Under the pieces are notes generated by a model. That model ran no database searches. It was not told where the DNA came from and saw nothing but the letters and a program-made list of their open reading frames with translations. A stretch of 64,000 nt of DNA from Terfezia claveryi (taxonomy: Eukaryota; Ascomycota; Pezizomycetes; Pezizales; Pezizaceae), in assembly GCA_015179025.1 (NCBI GenBank), contig WHUX01000021.1, forward strand, positions 310,001 through 374,000, in the 5' to 3' direction. Of this stretch, positions 20,577 through 33,357 are shown piece by piece (the stretch's first letter is position 1; each line of letters starts with the position of its first letter). Position numbers and translations under genes: made by a program.

Positions 20577-23221
20577 TCACCCCACAATCTCATAATCGCC
20601 CGATACTTCCTCGTTTGTTACGTCATGATTCGCCTCCACCTCCAATCCCTGACTATCTTCTGCTATCTTGACTTTCGCAGTCTCCCCATTTCGTATTTCT
20701 CCTCTAATAATCCTCATGGCTAGCGGATTCAACAACGACTTGTTGATTAACCTCTGCAATGGCCTAGCCCCATACCTTGGGTCATATCCATTAACAGCCA
20801 ACCACATCTTCGCCTCTTCTGGGACTAGGAGCAGGATTCTCCTGTCAGCTAATCTCTCTTGAATTTCTCTTAGCCTGATGTCGACAATATCCCTAATCGC
20901 AAATTTGCTAAGTCTCTGGAAAATAATGAATTCATCGATTCGATTGAGGAACTCTGGGGGATATGCCTTCTGGACAATTTCCATGACTGCTGCTTTAGTA
21001 TAGGGGCTAATGGCACCCTCTACATCTACGTCGTCCTCACTGATGAGTATGTCTTGGCCAAGGTTAGATGTCAGCACAATTAGGGTGCTGCGGAAATCGA
21101 CTTTGCGCCCTTGAGCATCCGTAAGGAAACCCTCATCAAGCACCTGTAGAAGCAAGGAGGAGATGTCTCTGTGTGCCTTCTCAAACTCATCAAAAAGAAG
21201 GACAGCATATGGTTTGCGGCGGACAGCTTCAGTGAGTTGCCCTGCATCTTCGTAACCAACATAGCCGGCGGGAGCACCAATAAGGCGGGAGATGGTATGT
21301 TTCTCTTGGAACTCGGACATGTCAAAGCGGATGACAGCAGATTCGTTGGAGAAGAGGAAAGACGCAAGTTGTTTACAAAGCTCGGTTTTTCCGACCCCAG
21401 TAGGACCCAGGAACATGAAGCTGGCCATAGGCCTTGACGCTGAGGTGAGCCCGGCTCGCTGTAGCCTGACTGCGTCCGCGACCGCTTTGATAGCTTCATC
21501 CTGACCACGAACATGCTTACGTATCTCGTCTTCCATATGTATCAATTTTTCCACCTCGCCAGACAACATCAACTTGTTCACCGGAATGCCCGTAGCTCTT
21601 GACACCACTCGTGCGATATCCTCGGAATCTACAGCATCATGGACTAACATTCCCTTAGCCTTGGGTTCTCCGTCTTTCGGTAGTTTAGTTTCAAGTCCGG
21701 GAATTATCGAGTATTGGAGTCTGCCGGCTTTTTCGAAATCACCTGTGCGACGAGCTAGTTCTAGCTCGTAGCGAGCAAAATCAAGTTCTTTCTTTATATT
21801 CTTGATTTCATCTATCTGAGCACGTTCCTTTTCCCATATTTTGGTCAACTTGGTAACCTCTGCTTGTTTCTCCTTGAGGACTTTCTCGAGTTCCTCCCGG
21901 CGCTCTCGGGAAGCTTCGTCTGTCTCCTTCCTAAGCGATTCAAGCTCGATTTGGATGGTGATTATATCTTTGTCGAGTGTCTGAATAGCATCTGGTTTTG
22001 ATTCCTGCTGCAGACGGAGTGCAGAGGCAGCTTCATCTACCAAGTCGATTGCCTTATCTGGGAGAAATCGGTCGGTGATATATCTATTGCTGTAGGTAGC
22101 AGCCGTTACGAGTGCACTGTCTTTTATTCTGACACCGTGGTGAACTTCGTATTTGTCTCGAATACCTCGTAGTATGCTTATCGTATCCTGAACAGTGGGC
22201 TCTGAGATAATGATTGGTTGGAATCTTCGTGCGAGAGCAACGTCTTTTTCAATCTGCCGGTATTCATTTAATGTGGTTGCTCCACAGCATTGAAGCTGTC
22301 CACCGCTTAATGCGGGCTTGAGCAGGTTGGATGCGTCTATGGAACCTTCACCTCCACCTAAACCAAGAAGGGTGTGTAGCTCGTCAATGAATAGTATTAT
22401 CTCGCCATGTGCATCTTCCACATCTTTAAGAACAGACTAAATGCAGATTCTTATTGTCAGTGACCCCAGAGACCCTAGAGATTTATTTGCAAAGTTCATT
22501 CGTAGGTTCAGGTAGAGAGAGGAGATGCAGATACCTACCTTCAACCGTTCTTCGAAGTCACCGCGGTATTTGGCACCTGCAATTAGGGTGCCGAGGTCCA
22601 GAGCTATTACCCTCTTCTTCTTCACAGACTCCGGTACATCCCCTGCCACAATTCTCTGGGCAATTCCTTCCAAGATAGCTGTTTTACCGGTACCTGCATT
22701 TCCGATCAAGACAGGATTATTCTTTGTGCGTCGAGATAATATTTGGATCGTGCGTTTGATCTCTTCATTGCGGCCAATAACCGGGTCAAGCTTTCCTTCT
22801 CTTGCCTTTGCGGTGAGATCTATTCCATATTGTTCTAGAGCGGATTTTTGTTCCCCACCTAGATAAAGAAGTTAGCCAACACCTCCAAGTATCATATGGT
22901 CTACACCACTTTATTTGTCATATATACACCGGCCACATTATATTGAAAAATCGTCTACTCACCTGACATATCCATTCTATGTGTCCCACCCGGGGGAAAT
23001 GGCCCTTGCGGTCCACCTGGCCCCCCGCGCCCCCAACCAGGAGGCCCATATTGGGAATAATGCCGTGACGGGACCGCGCCTGGGGTTGAACCCGTAGGAA
23101 CATGCCATAGGCATGCTGTTCTCGCATTGTTGTATGTAGCCCAACACCTGTAGGCTTGGCCTAAAGAGTGCTTGGGCAATAGGGTTCGTGCTTGTGACCG
23201 CGAAATTGCAGAACGCAACAT
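20577..23221 (-). CDS. HSP78: Mitochondrial Hsp78/ClpB disaggregase
   Basis: A class-1 Clp/Hsp100 AAA+ ATPase that resolubilises aggregated matrix proteins with mitochondrial Hsp70. Exons 22963-23221, 22539-22858 and 20577-22436 join in phases 1 and 0 to give 812 residues, almost exactly the length of yeast Hsp78 (811). The first exon is an Arg/Ser/Ala-rich, acid-poor presequence, and the long Clp-N domain of cytosolic Hsp104 is missing, as expected for Hsp78. NBD1 has Walker A GNAGTGKT (139-146) and Walker [10 protein letters not shown] coiled middle domain rich in Glu/Lys/Arg covers about 330-430. NBD2 has Walker A GPTGVGKT (537-544), pore loop GYVGY (584-588) and Walker B AVLLFDE. Introns are 104 and 102 nt with GTGAGT and GTAGGT donors. 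All catalytic motifs look intact. Confidence 0.95.
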
Positions 23222-25996
23222 TCCTGTTTCAATGCTGTGCTTCTAGACAGTGTTTGATTCTAGTGACAATCTTTCAGCTGCGTAAGGCCCTCTGTCATTT
23301 ATATTCAAGTGCAGAATCCAAATACAGTATAAATAATTTGTTCCGGTAATCTAGTGACATCTAGAAGGTGCTCTGCCAAGAACCTTGGAATATGCGCATC
23401 GTCAGTATACCGTATTGCCACAAGTGAAAAAACACCGGCCCTAAGTTCGCTCGACGGATCGAGACTAGCTCGACGTGAACGTGCCAAGTCAGTAAGGCCC
23501 ACTTATGGTGGGGCAGTAGCGGATTGACATATCCTAGACAATGGCAAGATACTTGGTACCTGGGCCTTCAGATACCGATGAAGTTTTCAGTTCACAAGTG
23601 AAGAAATGGTGGTCGGTGATGCCAATTTTGTAGGGCTTTAGAGCGAACCACAAATAAAAGTATGGATATGTTGTAAGCTGTTTGGAGGTGATGAGGAATA
23701 TACCAGAGAGTAATTCGGGTGATTAGAGAGGGACAGCAAACCCCATTGAGAACATTTCCCTAGTTGAGGTTTTGCGATTAATGAGTCGAGAGGAGGGGTC
23801 ATCAGGATGGAGAATTTGAAATATAGGAGTGTGAGGGTGGAAGATCTCTTAGGTAGATTTCTTAAAGATCTCTTAAATTACCATGCCTGAACGTAGTTTA
23901 CAAAGGCGGTGCAGTTTGTACCTAAATTGAAATTGTGGTGAGCTATGTAATCAGTAATACATTAACCGTAACCTGCGCATGTGATTTACAGATCGATGCC
24001 TGCGGAAAGACAAGCTCAATGTAAGCTTTACCCAGCAGGTAGGTACAATTCGTGGGCGGCACCCGTAGTCATCAAGAGCACACTTGATGCGAGTCCTGAC
24101 ATCGGTCTTGTTTTCTCTGGACAATCATAATCACCTGAGTCTAAGGTGCTTTTGTTTCTCATTTGATGCACTTATTTTTTTAGTTTTTATTTTAAGTGTC
24201 ATTCTATCCTTCCTAAAAGCTTACACAGATTTGAATCGTGTTTGGTTCAAATTATATATCTTCACATTGAGGATAGAAGTTGGAGTTGGAGAGCTTGACT
24301 TGCACTGGGGCTTGGACTACCAGTGGGAAGCAAGAGTTGATAAGGTGGGCTTGAGTGGGATTCAAATGAATCTGCGAGCACACTCTGAGGGATATGTTGC
24401 TTCCAATCGCTGTACCGTTCCAGGCAGCGTGAATGGCAAAGAAGCAAGCCAGACAGGTAGAGTGTAATATATTATGCGTGTCAGCTGCCATCCTGAGTCA
24501 GGGAAGGCCGCAATCGGCTCTGTGGAACTCCCTGCAAGCAGCTGTAAACACTATAGGAATATATTGGTACCGGTCCGGGCCGAGACATACTTCACTACCG
24601 GCATTACTGGCTGGTCACTCCCATCTAGCAGTAAAGCCAGTAGGTACATGTACAGTACATACATATGTATAAGGAAGGCTGCGGGAGTGAGATTGAGGCT
24701 CTTCTTCAGATAGCACAAGACAGCAGGTTCATGCCAGGGTATATATACTTACATATCAAGTATTCCCCTGATCATATTTGCCCTATTTTCATTAGAGTCT
24801 GATCTCAATTAAACCATACGGAAACCAATCCATGCATTCTTGTATTTTCTACCTCCTCGAGAGACACAGTTAAAACGCTCAGAGAGTATGGACAAATAGA
24901 AGTATGTATGTAATATCCACGACACAGGGGGATGACAATATATAATATTTCAGCGTTCCCCGGTTCGATGATGCATCATATCGATCTCCGGCTCAAATGT
25001 CAATCTGCATGTCAAATCCATGAGCAGAACAGAATAGGTGTAATCCCTGACCGAGCTGAGAGTTGCTGTCACCCCCACACTAAGAAACTTGCAAGCCATA
25101 ACAATTGGAGAAAGTTAGCCGTACTTAGATCGACGGTCCAACTATCTTTAAAGTGATAACTCTTTAGGTACCTAAGTGACGGCTGACTTAGAGTCTTGTT
25201 TGTCAGCTGACTACATGTCGAAGTAATCTGTCTTGAGCTGACTGCTGGTTTGTAAAATAATGCCACACAAGATCGACGCAAGTCATATTGATCGTCAGAT
25301 ACCTTGCTTGTTTAGTGAGCTTTATGCTCATGGTGCATACGCGGTACAGCAATAAAATAACCTTAAGCTTTCAGGAAGTGCGCCACTTCCATACGTTTCA
25401 CCACAAGAATTACACTCGGAGGGGTGTATTTGCAATCAAAGCTCTTTGAGTTGGAGAAGCTTGGGGTGAGGCTGGAGAAGCCCTGTAGGAGGAGCTGCGG
25501 CTGACTGTTGAGTCACGGTATCATTGGCTGCTTTCCTGTGGGGTTATTACTTCCAAAATATTTTGCACCGTCGGTATGCATGGCAGGATCCCCTGATTTT
25601 CCCCGTGCTCATAAGAGTACCATCTAATATGGACAACGTGGGGTTTGCTGGAGCTCCACACCCTCATGGCTGCACAAATTAAGGTACCCCAGAATATGAT
25701 TCTATATCCAATCCACCATGGCTGTGGGCTGGTAGGTACATCTCTTTGCTTGACCTTGGTCATAAAAGAGATTTACATTTTATTGGGCCAAGCGCTCTGG
25801 GGAAGTCCTGAAGATATGGCACCCTGGAAGGGCCCCGCCTCTTATAATTCCTTAAGAGTCGAGGGTTGCCCACGTCATAAACAGCATGAAAATATAGCTA
25901 TTCAACTTCTACGACTCCACTCACTGGGTTCTCGACTTTCGTTGTTTACCTTTGTATTGGAATACTACTGTTATTCATAACTTCACTTCAAAAGCC
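23222..25996. other. Intergenic, no gene recognised
   Basis: 2.8 kb with the HSP78 promoter at the left. A 127-codon plus-strand frame (24084-24467) has a hydrophobic start but no domain, and overlapping frames on the other strand are as long. No RNA gene found. Confidence 0.4.
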
Positions 25997-26896
25997 ATGA
26001 GCGGAATTACCCAATTGTATCCCACCGCACCTGATAGTCTGATACCCGTTGCGCCAACTGTATTCATGACCATGGAGCCGACAGTAAAAATGCATGCTGC
26101 TTGTGAAGAGTGCAGTGAGTGGCCCTTCCTCGATATTTAACATAGTGATAAGCTGAGGAATTGTGATGGGTAGGAGGAAGAAAACTAAGGTGCTCAGGCC
26201 ACCGACCGCAATGTGACCGTTGCAAGAAAGACCAGGTGGCATGCACATATTCTCCACAAAAGCGTATGGGGCGGCCACGGAAATTGAAGAAACGGAGTGC
26301 AGAACTACTAGAACGACATTCGACGTGTTTGGGACATCCGTATATTACCTCTGAGCCTGTACCTCACCATAGGGCAATGCAGCATCATCAATCCGAAGAG
26401 CAGGGCCTGGGGTCAGAATGGGTTCACTTGTGAGTCGACCTATGCTAGATGAAGTTGCGCAGATGAACTGACAAAGTGGCTCAGATTTTCTGGGTTCGAA
26501 ACGCAAATGCACAATCCGAACTCTCCAGTGTATCATCTTTGGTCAACTGGAGAATTAGGTATTGCAAACAATTGTTCCCGAGATCGTCACACGTATGATT
26601 TTGGGAACGTTCATGTGCAAGTTCCAGTTGCAGATCATCTTTTTGCACCGCATACACCAGAAATGCTCCCTCAACATATACACGTCCCAAGATTAGATTA
26701 CCCCAGCCCTCCAGCTGGCTCCGTCAGCTTTGACTATTCCTCGCCTGAGTTTTCCGGTTCTAGTCACATTCTAGGACATTCCCCACCTCAATCCCCAGCA
26801 CCACCTGTTTCCAGAGTAGGCGGTTCACCCGCAACGATGAACTTGAATGATGCCAGTGGACATAAGCACACTGCTCCATTGCGACTGTATCTATAA
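25997..26896 (+). CDS. Zn2Cys6 (Gal4-type) transcription factor
   Basis: Three exons (25997-26114, 26174-26429, 26485-26896) with matching phases 1 and 2 give 261 residues. Splicing the first intron (59 nt, GTGAGT...GGGTAG) restores a perfect binuclear cluster C-x2-C-x6-C-x6-C-x2-C-x6-C at Cys36, 39, 46, 53, 56 and 63, followed by basic RMGRPRKLKKR. This is a fungal-specific DNA-binding domain. The rest is Pro/Ser/His-rich without the middle-homology region of large Gal4-type factors, so this is a short regulator of the AflR-like size class. The end is uncertain: after the stop at 26896 an open stretch (about 26960-27171) behind CTTTTCAG could be a further exon. The start is the Met before SGITQ; a Met 15 codons upstream is also possible. 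Targets are unknown, and no biosynthetic cluster is adjacent. Confidence 0.75.
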
Positions 26897-28325
26897 CTAT
26901 CTGATATCTATAACATCGCTCAAAGCGCGTCTCACCAAGTCACCTATTCTTTTCAGACTGCAATCTCCACGTCTAAATCAGCGATTGCTACTGAAGAAAC
27001 ATTATCAGTAATGATGTGGAATGCATTTCTGATATGTGCCTGGGCACTTCTTCCCAAGCTTTGCACATTTCACACTAAGGAACTTGAATCCATTGAAGAG
27101 ATGTCTGGAAATCAAAAGTTAGGGTTGAGGGTCAAGAGATGGACATTGCACTCGAAACATGGAAGCAAATGACTCGGTTAGTAATAGTGAAGGAAGCCTT
27201 CAGCGTCTGTGGAGGGTGTTGTGCCAACCAGACTATTCAGCGTCAATAAACTTGTGGACGAAATGGGCAAGCTCAACTTGAAGAATAATAGTTTGACTGG
27301 AGGAGCATTTTGCTACTCAACTGATGTTCTATGGGAGCCGTTGTTCCCCAAGCTTTCCGACTTGGCACGGAATGCTAACCCACATACCAGGGAAGGTGAC
27401 TGAAAATATTGGAATTAGCTAGATATCAACATTGTGTTTCGTCTTTGGCTTAAACTTCCTAGTGGCTGCAGATGGGACATCTTTCTGTGATAGGCCCTAC
27501 TTTTTTCGTTTCCTTGACCATTTTTTTTTTTCTATTTCGTGCATTTCAGCGGGTCTTTAGAACTTATTCCTCGCGTTGAGGTTTCAGTTTTTCCTCAGAG
27601 GTTAGGCACATAGGGGACGGACGATTTCTGGCCATGATTGATTAGGATTAAATCATGGATCTAGGCGTTATATACAACACTGAGATTATTGGAATTTTGA
27701 CTTCGCATGGATGCCCTGAGCCGGCCCATATGATCATGTTTATTCCACAATCTAGTGTTACAATGTCTCTATTTCTTCCCTTAGACCCATGTTGGATAGG
27801 TCGAGCTTTGGGATTTCTAATGACACGATGCGTCCTATCCACGAGCATCAGTTAGCTGGCCAGACTTCAGCTTTGGAATTTGGGGTGAGTTAGAGCCGCA
27901 AAATGCAGCTGTAGAGTGATTACTAACATCTTTTTACCAACATCGGAATACCTACTGTAGACAAGGGTTTTTCAGATCACATAGGCTGCTGAGACAAAGT
28001 TGAATCTTGCACTAGTCATGATCAGCATATCGAAATCTAACAGTATGGAGCACGATACTCTAAACATAGGAAAAGCATCTTTTGAACAGACCTCTAGCTT
28101 CAAGAAGATTTCTATCCTTGGGTTTTGCTAGTGACAGCACCGCGTTGTTAGTTTCTTTGTTTAATTCTTATTCTCCCGCCCCTCCTGGTAAGCACCTTCC
28201 AGTCCCGATCAGGCTCCCGTGCAGAAGTCACTTGCTTAAACACGATAACTCAGCAGCTCCCTCGCCCCACTAACCGTGATGAATGCCTGGGCTACATAGT
28301 AAGGCAGCAACTCACGCTAGTTGTG
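26897..28325. other. Intergenic with one TAGTCTGG-family end
   Basis: Possible last exon of the regulator at the left, then AT-rich sequence. Frames of 60-66 codons near 27209, 27655 and 28082 have no support. Confidence 0.4.
27215..27235. repeat. Right-type end of TAGTCTGG family
   Basis: GGTGTTGTGCCAACCAGAC followed by TA. It is the exact reverse complement of the 17855-17875 copy. No partner end is evident nearby. Confidence 0.5.
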
Positions 28326-28327
28326 TA

Positions 28328-28566
28328 CAGTTAGGTGGCAATGAATTTGGTACCCCGCATAACAGGGTGCGAGTATGCAGCATGCTTTAAACCTATACCT
28401 AATATATATACTAAATATGTGCTAATGCAGGACTCTGATATAAGGGAGGTACCTATAACAGAGGGCGAGTATGCAGCATGCTTTAAACCTATAATATGTG
28501 TGCTAAATGTATGCTAATGCAGGACTCTAATGCAAGGGGGGTACCAAATTCATTGCCACCTAACTG
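28328..28566. mobile_element. 239-bp MITE with 29-bp perfect TIRs and TA target duplication
   Basis: The first 29 bases (starting CAGTTAGGTGGCAATGAAT) recur as an exact reverse complement at the other end, and TA flanks both sides (28326-28327, 28567-28568). A CAGT start with TA duplication is the pogo/Tc1-mariner pattern. The interior is two diverged tandem copies of a unit of about 100 bp; each has GAGTATGCAGCATGCTTTAA and GCTAATGCAGGACTCT. There is no coding capacity, so it would depend on a transposase elsewhere. The TIRs do not match those of the 39-kb transposon. Confidence 0.8.
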
Positions 28567-28568
28567 TA

Positions 28569-29607
28569 TGTATGGATCTACGGATACCTATGGATTCTTT
28601 CCAGCCATGAGATATTTTCAATTAATGCACTATTAATTACCCTTGTAAAAACATTACTTCTCAGTGATTAAAAGGCAACTGCCTTATGAAACTGTTATCT
28701 ACTCTCATTCCCCAATTTCAAACAAACCCCAAAGTGAAAACAAAAAACTAAAAGATGTCTTGATTCCCACTTCCCCCCCGCCCCCCTCCCCCGCGGGGTT
28801 CCGTTTTGTTCCCAGGCATGCCTTGCCTCTGAGCAAACTCGTTCCAAGTTCTACTAGCTCTCTGTTTCTCCTTCTCCTAGGTACTGCTTTCTTATTTCCC
28901 ACTCCCTCCCCCTTCATTTTCACTCATATCCCTCCCCTTCTCATGTCCCCTATCATATTTCCCGTATACTGCCTCCCTTCTCCTCCATTGGGCATCGAGT
29001 TCCGTCATCTTCTGCTTTGCGTTGGCAGGGGGTGCTTCTTCTTCCTCCTCTTCATCCTCGCTGTCATCAATACTTTCCTCATCCTCAGCGGCATGGGTGC
29101 TTATATTGAACAGATATTGCGGGAAGTAGGGCAAACGCGATGTTTAGCAGAGGATGGGAGTACTAATATTGAGGCAATGCTACAGTAATAGTTATCTGAA
29201 TTTTTTTTCTTTTCTTTTCTTCTGTTTTGTCAATTAGAAATGTTTTCTCTAGTAAACAATCAGTACCTTCCGCATTTTCAACCCAACCTCGTTTGTTTCG
29301 CAAATGAATAGGGTACTGCATTTATTGTCCTTTTGGCGAGGACTTTTGTCTAGGGTCTGTAGCATTGACAGATCGAATCCCTGTCCTTCTATCGATAACT
29401 TAAAGAATATTCAGTAGAGACCGGGGGATCTGTGAGGGCTGCACGATCGCAACTCGTACGGGATACTATGATATTGAACTTTGGAGTTGGTGCTTAATAT
29501 AACGTAATTCTGGTTATTTGAGTTCCCAGACACTTCTAATTTATCAATTGATATAAATCAGATATCAAACGAAAGCTAAGGTACAGGGCAATCGATAATA
29601 CCTGTAA
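28569..29607. other. Intergenic, no supported gene
   Basis: A C-rich run (28770-28795) and a 174-codon plus frame (28664-29188) overlapping an acidic minus frame (28892-29134, with an Asp/Glu run). Neither has splice sites, a domain or a clear start. The acidic frame could be an exon fragment of a dead gene. Confidence 0.3.
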
Positions 29608-30557
29608 GTATATATGTTCTGGGCCGCTCGCGGGCGGCATACCCACTGTGCCGCTCACGGGCAATTTAAATAATTACTCAATTTGGTGTATAATGCACTT
29701 GTATTAATAAAGGTTTACGAGTACTGATTTCCCCCCCAAAAAAAAAGAATTGATAACAGTATACCTCATGTATTTCCCAATCAATTAGACCTCCATCTAA
29801 TATTCCAATTTTGTTCAGCCAGAGCTGAGAGGTTAATACATCTGTTAACACTTTCGTATGTCAATAAATTGAGAATTTCAGATTATTCTTAAAGTATCGG
29901 CAATAACAATTAGGGTAGAAGTTTTGCAAACACCTGAAACGAAAACACCAGTGGTTATACTTAGCAATCTGCATATAAATAAGTACCTGCGATTAAGAAA
30001 GTACTGTTTTGCACCTTACCTGGATCCTATGAGTAAGAAATAGCTGGGGTTTTTCTTACTTATAGGATAAATCGTGCAACAAGTTGTAGACAAATATTAT
30101 TATAATGATGATTATTCCGAACTTCACTGAATTCCACATAGCACATCGATATTCAGTACAAGATGGCCTATATAGCCTAAACCATAAGGCCCCGTCTATC
30201 AGAAACCCCATTGATAAGAACAGAAACTAATTTTCAAATACGCATTGCATAGGAAATGTTACAGATTTCTACACTAGAAATAAACTCAGTATCCTCGTCT
30301 CCATTCCATTCATCATCAGAGATGAAGGGCTTGAGGTAATTTGTCTGGAATTCCCCTTGTTCAATGTCTGCCATCTCCCACTAATCAACAGGAAGGGTAT
30401 GTGATGTGGATGGGGTGGTCAAAAATGTCTTCATAGGGTGTTTTTTGAGTGTAGCACAATGTTTTCTTCGATTCACATTCACCAAATTGAGGAATTATAT
30501 CAATTGCCCACGACCGGCACAGAGGGTATGCCCGCGAGCGGCCCAGAACATATATAC
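29608..30557. mobile_element. 950-bp non-autonomous element with about 80-bp imperfect TIRs
   Basis: The left end (29608-29688) begins GTATATATGTTCTGGGCCGC, followed by GCGGGC, CATACCC, GTGCCG, GGGCAATT and CAATTTGGTG. The right end (30480-30557) carries the same blocks in the same order on the opposite strand, with small indels. Both ends start beside TA. The interior (about 790 bp) is AT-rich with no long frame. It fits a decayed DNA transposon derivative of unknown superfamily. Confidence 0.65.
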
Positions 30558-33127
30558 CATCATATAGGTAGCATCCATCAATTACATACAGTCAGAACTT
30601 GCTTGGGCATCCATCCCCCTAGATAGAGACTGCCAGCCAGTTCAATGGCGTCCTGTATCAACAATATAATAACACTAATATCATTTAACAATTAATATCT
30701 GGCGGCATACGAATTCTAGATTTAGCTGCAACCTCCATCCCCAAGCTCCCGTTCCCATATGATTCTGATTTCTGTAACCATGTCCTGTTCCGTAACGTCA
30801 TGCTCGAAAATTGGTTTCTCCCTCGCCCCCCATATACGTCAACCCAGACTGCCTGAGATTCCATTCCACCGATCCGGAAGTAACTCATCAGATACATGAT
30901 ACTAGGATTATTCGGATCTCGACACACTAGATCGAGTACTCTTCTGTCCAATAATCTAAATTCTCTTCAAAGATGACAAGCTTGAAATTGTTCTGCTACT
31001 CCGTCAGTATAGATATTCATATACTTATGGTTTTAGTCAATAAAACACTTCAATATCTGGTTCACCGACAGCAAGCACTGTTGATGAATATTCGAACGAA
31101 GCAACACCCTATTTTAGAATGAGCTGACTGTTGGCACACCCTCCATCTATTTAAGTGCGAAATATGCACTGCTTGAATCTCCGCGATAAGTTGTTCTATT
31201 CAAGATATATCGAAATATCACATCTTCCATTACGTGAACGGATTCCATTCTTAAATGCAATTTCTTGTCTCGAAACGTTGAATGAAATTAATCACTGGAC
31301 CCATAGTTCATTGCTGATTATTATAGGGCCTACCTAGGGGGTGTAGCTGTGGGTTTGAGAGTTTGGCAGTCTATATGAAGCTTACTATACACATATTATT
31401 ATCATGTGTGAGAGGTGTTATTCCGCCCTTATTGTCATGTAGTTTCTATCGTTATGAAGCCAAATACCTTTCTAGCTATGACTAATCCCAAATCTAATAT
31501 AGGTTCTGCCTTCTAACCCAATACAGCACCATCTCTCTCAAAATATACGGTGAAATAGACATAGTATCTGTAATGCTATGATTGGTAAATACATATAGAT
31601 GCATCAAGTCACATCTCAAAGTTCTTCCCTTGGCCCTAGTACTAAGTAAAAATATGCATATGTATACAAGTAAAATCGAAAGCTGATTACATGAATGGGG
31701 TGTTACTACTTATATACGGATCTTGGAATCATAATACAGGTTTACGTTCTTAGCAACATGAATTCGCTAGGGAGATCTAGTCCGGTTGAGGGAGATCATA
31801 AATTCCCAATATGACCCGTGCTTACATATATATTTGTCCATATTTCGTGAATTTCTGCAGCTACACAGGTCATGTCGTACCAATGATCCCTACAGCCGCC
31901 TCTGAAAATTAATATACCCCCAATCTCTAGATCTCACGCCATACGCATAAATAATCTCCATATACACCTTAACTCCGGCCGACCTGGACGGATCCAGATA
32001 TCGTCGGGCAGTCGGTTGAAACTAATTTCTGCAGTCAAGAAGCTACCGCAGCTGTGCTATGAACTATTTTTCTGATAACGCTCACACACACACAATTGAC
32101 GTCTTTAGATGTCGATGACCTTACAAAGTGTCTGGCACAACGCGAACCTGAAGCTTCATTACCTGACTGCAGGTATCTAACCGATTCATGCGTGTGCATA
32201 TGCATGAACCCCAAGATTCTGGGCCTTACCTACGAAGGGAAACTTGTAAACCCCAGTATCCAGAATGGCTCAGCCTAGCTTTATTATTTCACCAGAGACG
32301 TTGTGTTGGTTCCGCAGCCCTACTCTTAGGGGATACCATGCACGGAGGGCTATTACCGCCGACTGCAATTAAGTACAGAGTAAGTGCCCACCTTTTCATG
32401 TCAGTAGGTTTCAATTTGATGAGCATAGGCGCTGGATTAGTAAGTGTAAGTAGAGAATGGCACTGGAGTTGAGAACAGGGCACCTTAGTACATACTAATC
32501 GATCGTATTGGAAGGAAAAATTCCGATACAGTCAGTACATACTGTATATGGGAGTATCTCCAGATTGTTGCAGTGTCATAGGCAATGCAATCAAGTAAGC
32601 GTGGTGGCTAGGAGCACTAAACATCACTTTTGTTCAATGGGATTTATATATCGTTGCGTGTAGCAAATTGCCGCCGCTGCTTGTAAGAAAAGTCAATTCT
32701 GATGCTAAGCATATTAAGTAATCTCATGCCCAAATTAAGTAAGTAGCTATATTGCGTATTGTCCATTACCTATCTAAATCGAGCCCTAGAAGGGAATGCT
32801 TTTATGATACATTCCCACCTATTGAAGCTCTCCTTAACACCTAGTTCTTATAGCGTAATCAATTACGCACATACGGTTCATCTCAAACACACATACACAC
32901 ATATATACAAGACACTTACAACCTTCAACCAACCAACCTATGTCAAATCGCGATGCATATGCTATTTTTAGAGCAAGGAGTGTATTATAAAAGTTAAAGG
33001 GGAAATAGCCTAAATAGAAGATCGGTATGACTAGGCCCAGTGCCATGGTTATGGTGTGGCGTGGGTATATTTTTTTTTCGCTAATCTAAGTCAGGATTTT
33101 GAATTTCTCATACATCTAGGAACCATT
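30558..33127. other. AT-rich non-coding region left of the retrotransposon
   Basis: No frame above 95 codons has support, and there are no RNA genes. The 5-bp duplication CCATT at 33123-33127 directly precedes the Copia LTR. Confidence 0.4.
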
Positions 33128-33287
33128 TGAAAGGACATAAACAACACTACCTAGCCAGGAACTACTATATTAGATAGTTTGAATGAAGCTAGTCTAGTGG
33201 GTCCGTAAGGTTAAAACCTTCAGACCTGACCATTCCCGAGCATGATCATGACAAGAATACATCAGATCTTCCAGCAGTATTCTTCTA
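33128..33287 (+). repeat. 5' LTR of Copia element
   Basis: 160 bp, starts TGAAAGGACATAAACAACAC and ends ATTCTTCTA. Five transitions separate it from the 3' LTR. Confidence 0.92.
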
Positions 33288-33300
33288 GGTTATGATCCGG
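33288..33300 (+). other. Primer-binding site, probably half-tRNA initiator Met
   Basis: GGTTATGATCCGG directly follows the LTR. GGTTATGA is complementary to the CATAACC part of the initiator-tRNA-Met anticodon arm, the internal primer used by Drosophila copia and relatives, rather than to a tRNA 3' end. The tRNA assignment is inference. Confidence 0.5.
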
Positions 33301-33357
33301 TGACACTTGATCTTCATATCTACATCTTCATTTTTTTCCAGACCACTTCACTGCAAG

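Noticed and set aside
23341..23400. Possible heat-shock element upstream of HSP78 (GAA/TTC-like triplets near 23380)
   Set aside because: Triplets are not in proper 5-bp register over three units; too weak to claim.
24084..24467. 127-codon plus-strand frame with hydrophobic start
   Set aside because: No domain, no splice context, and overlapping minus-strand frames of similar quality.
28664..29188. 174-codon plus-strand frame and acidic 80-codon minus-strand frame
   Set aside because: They overlap on opposite strands, with no domain, no splice signals and C-rich low complexity. The acidic frame could be a gene fragment but nothing confirms it.
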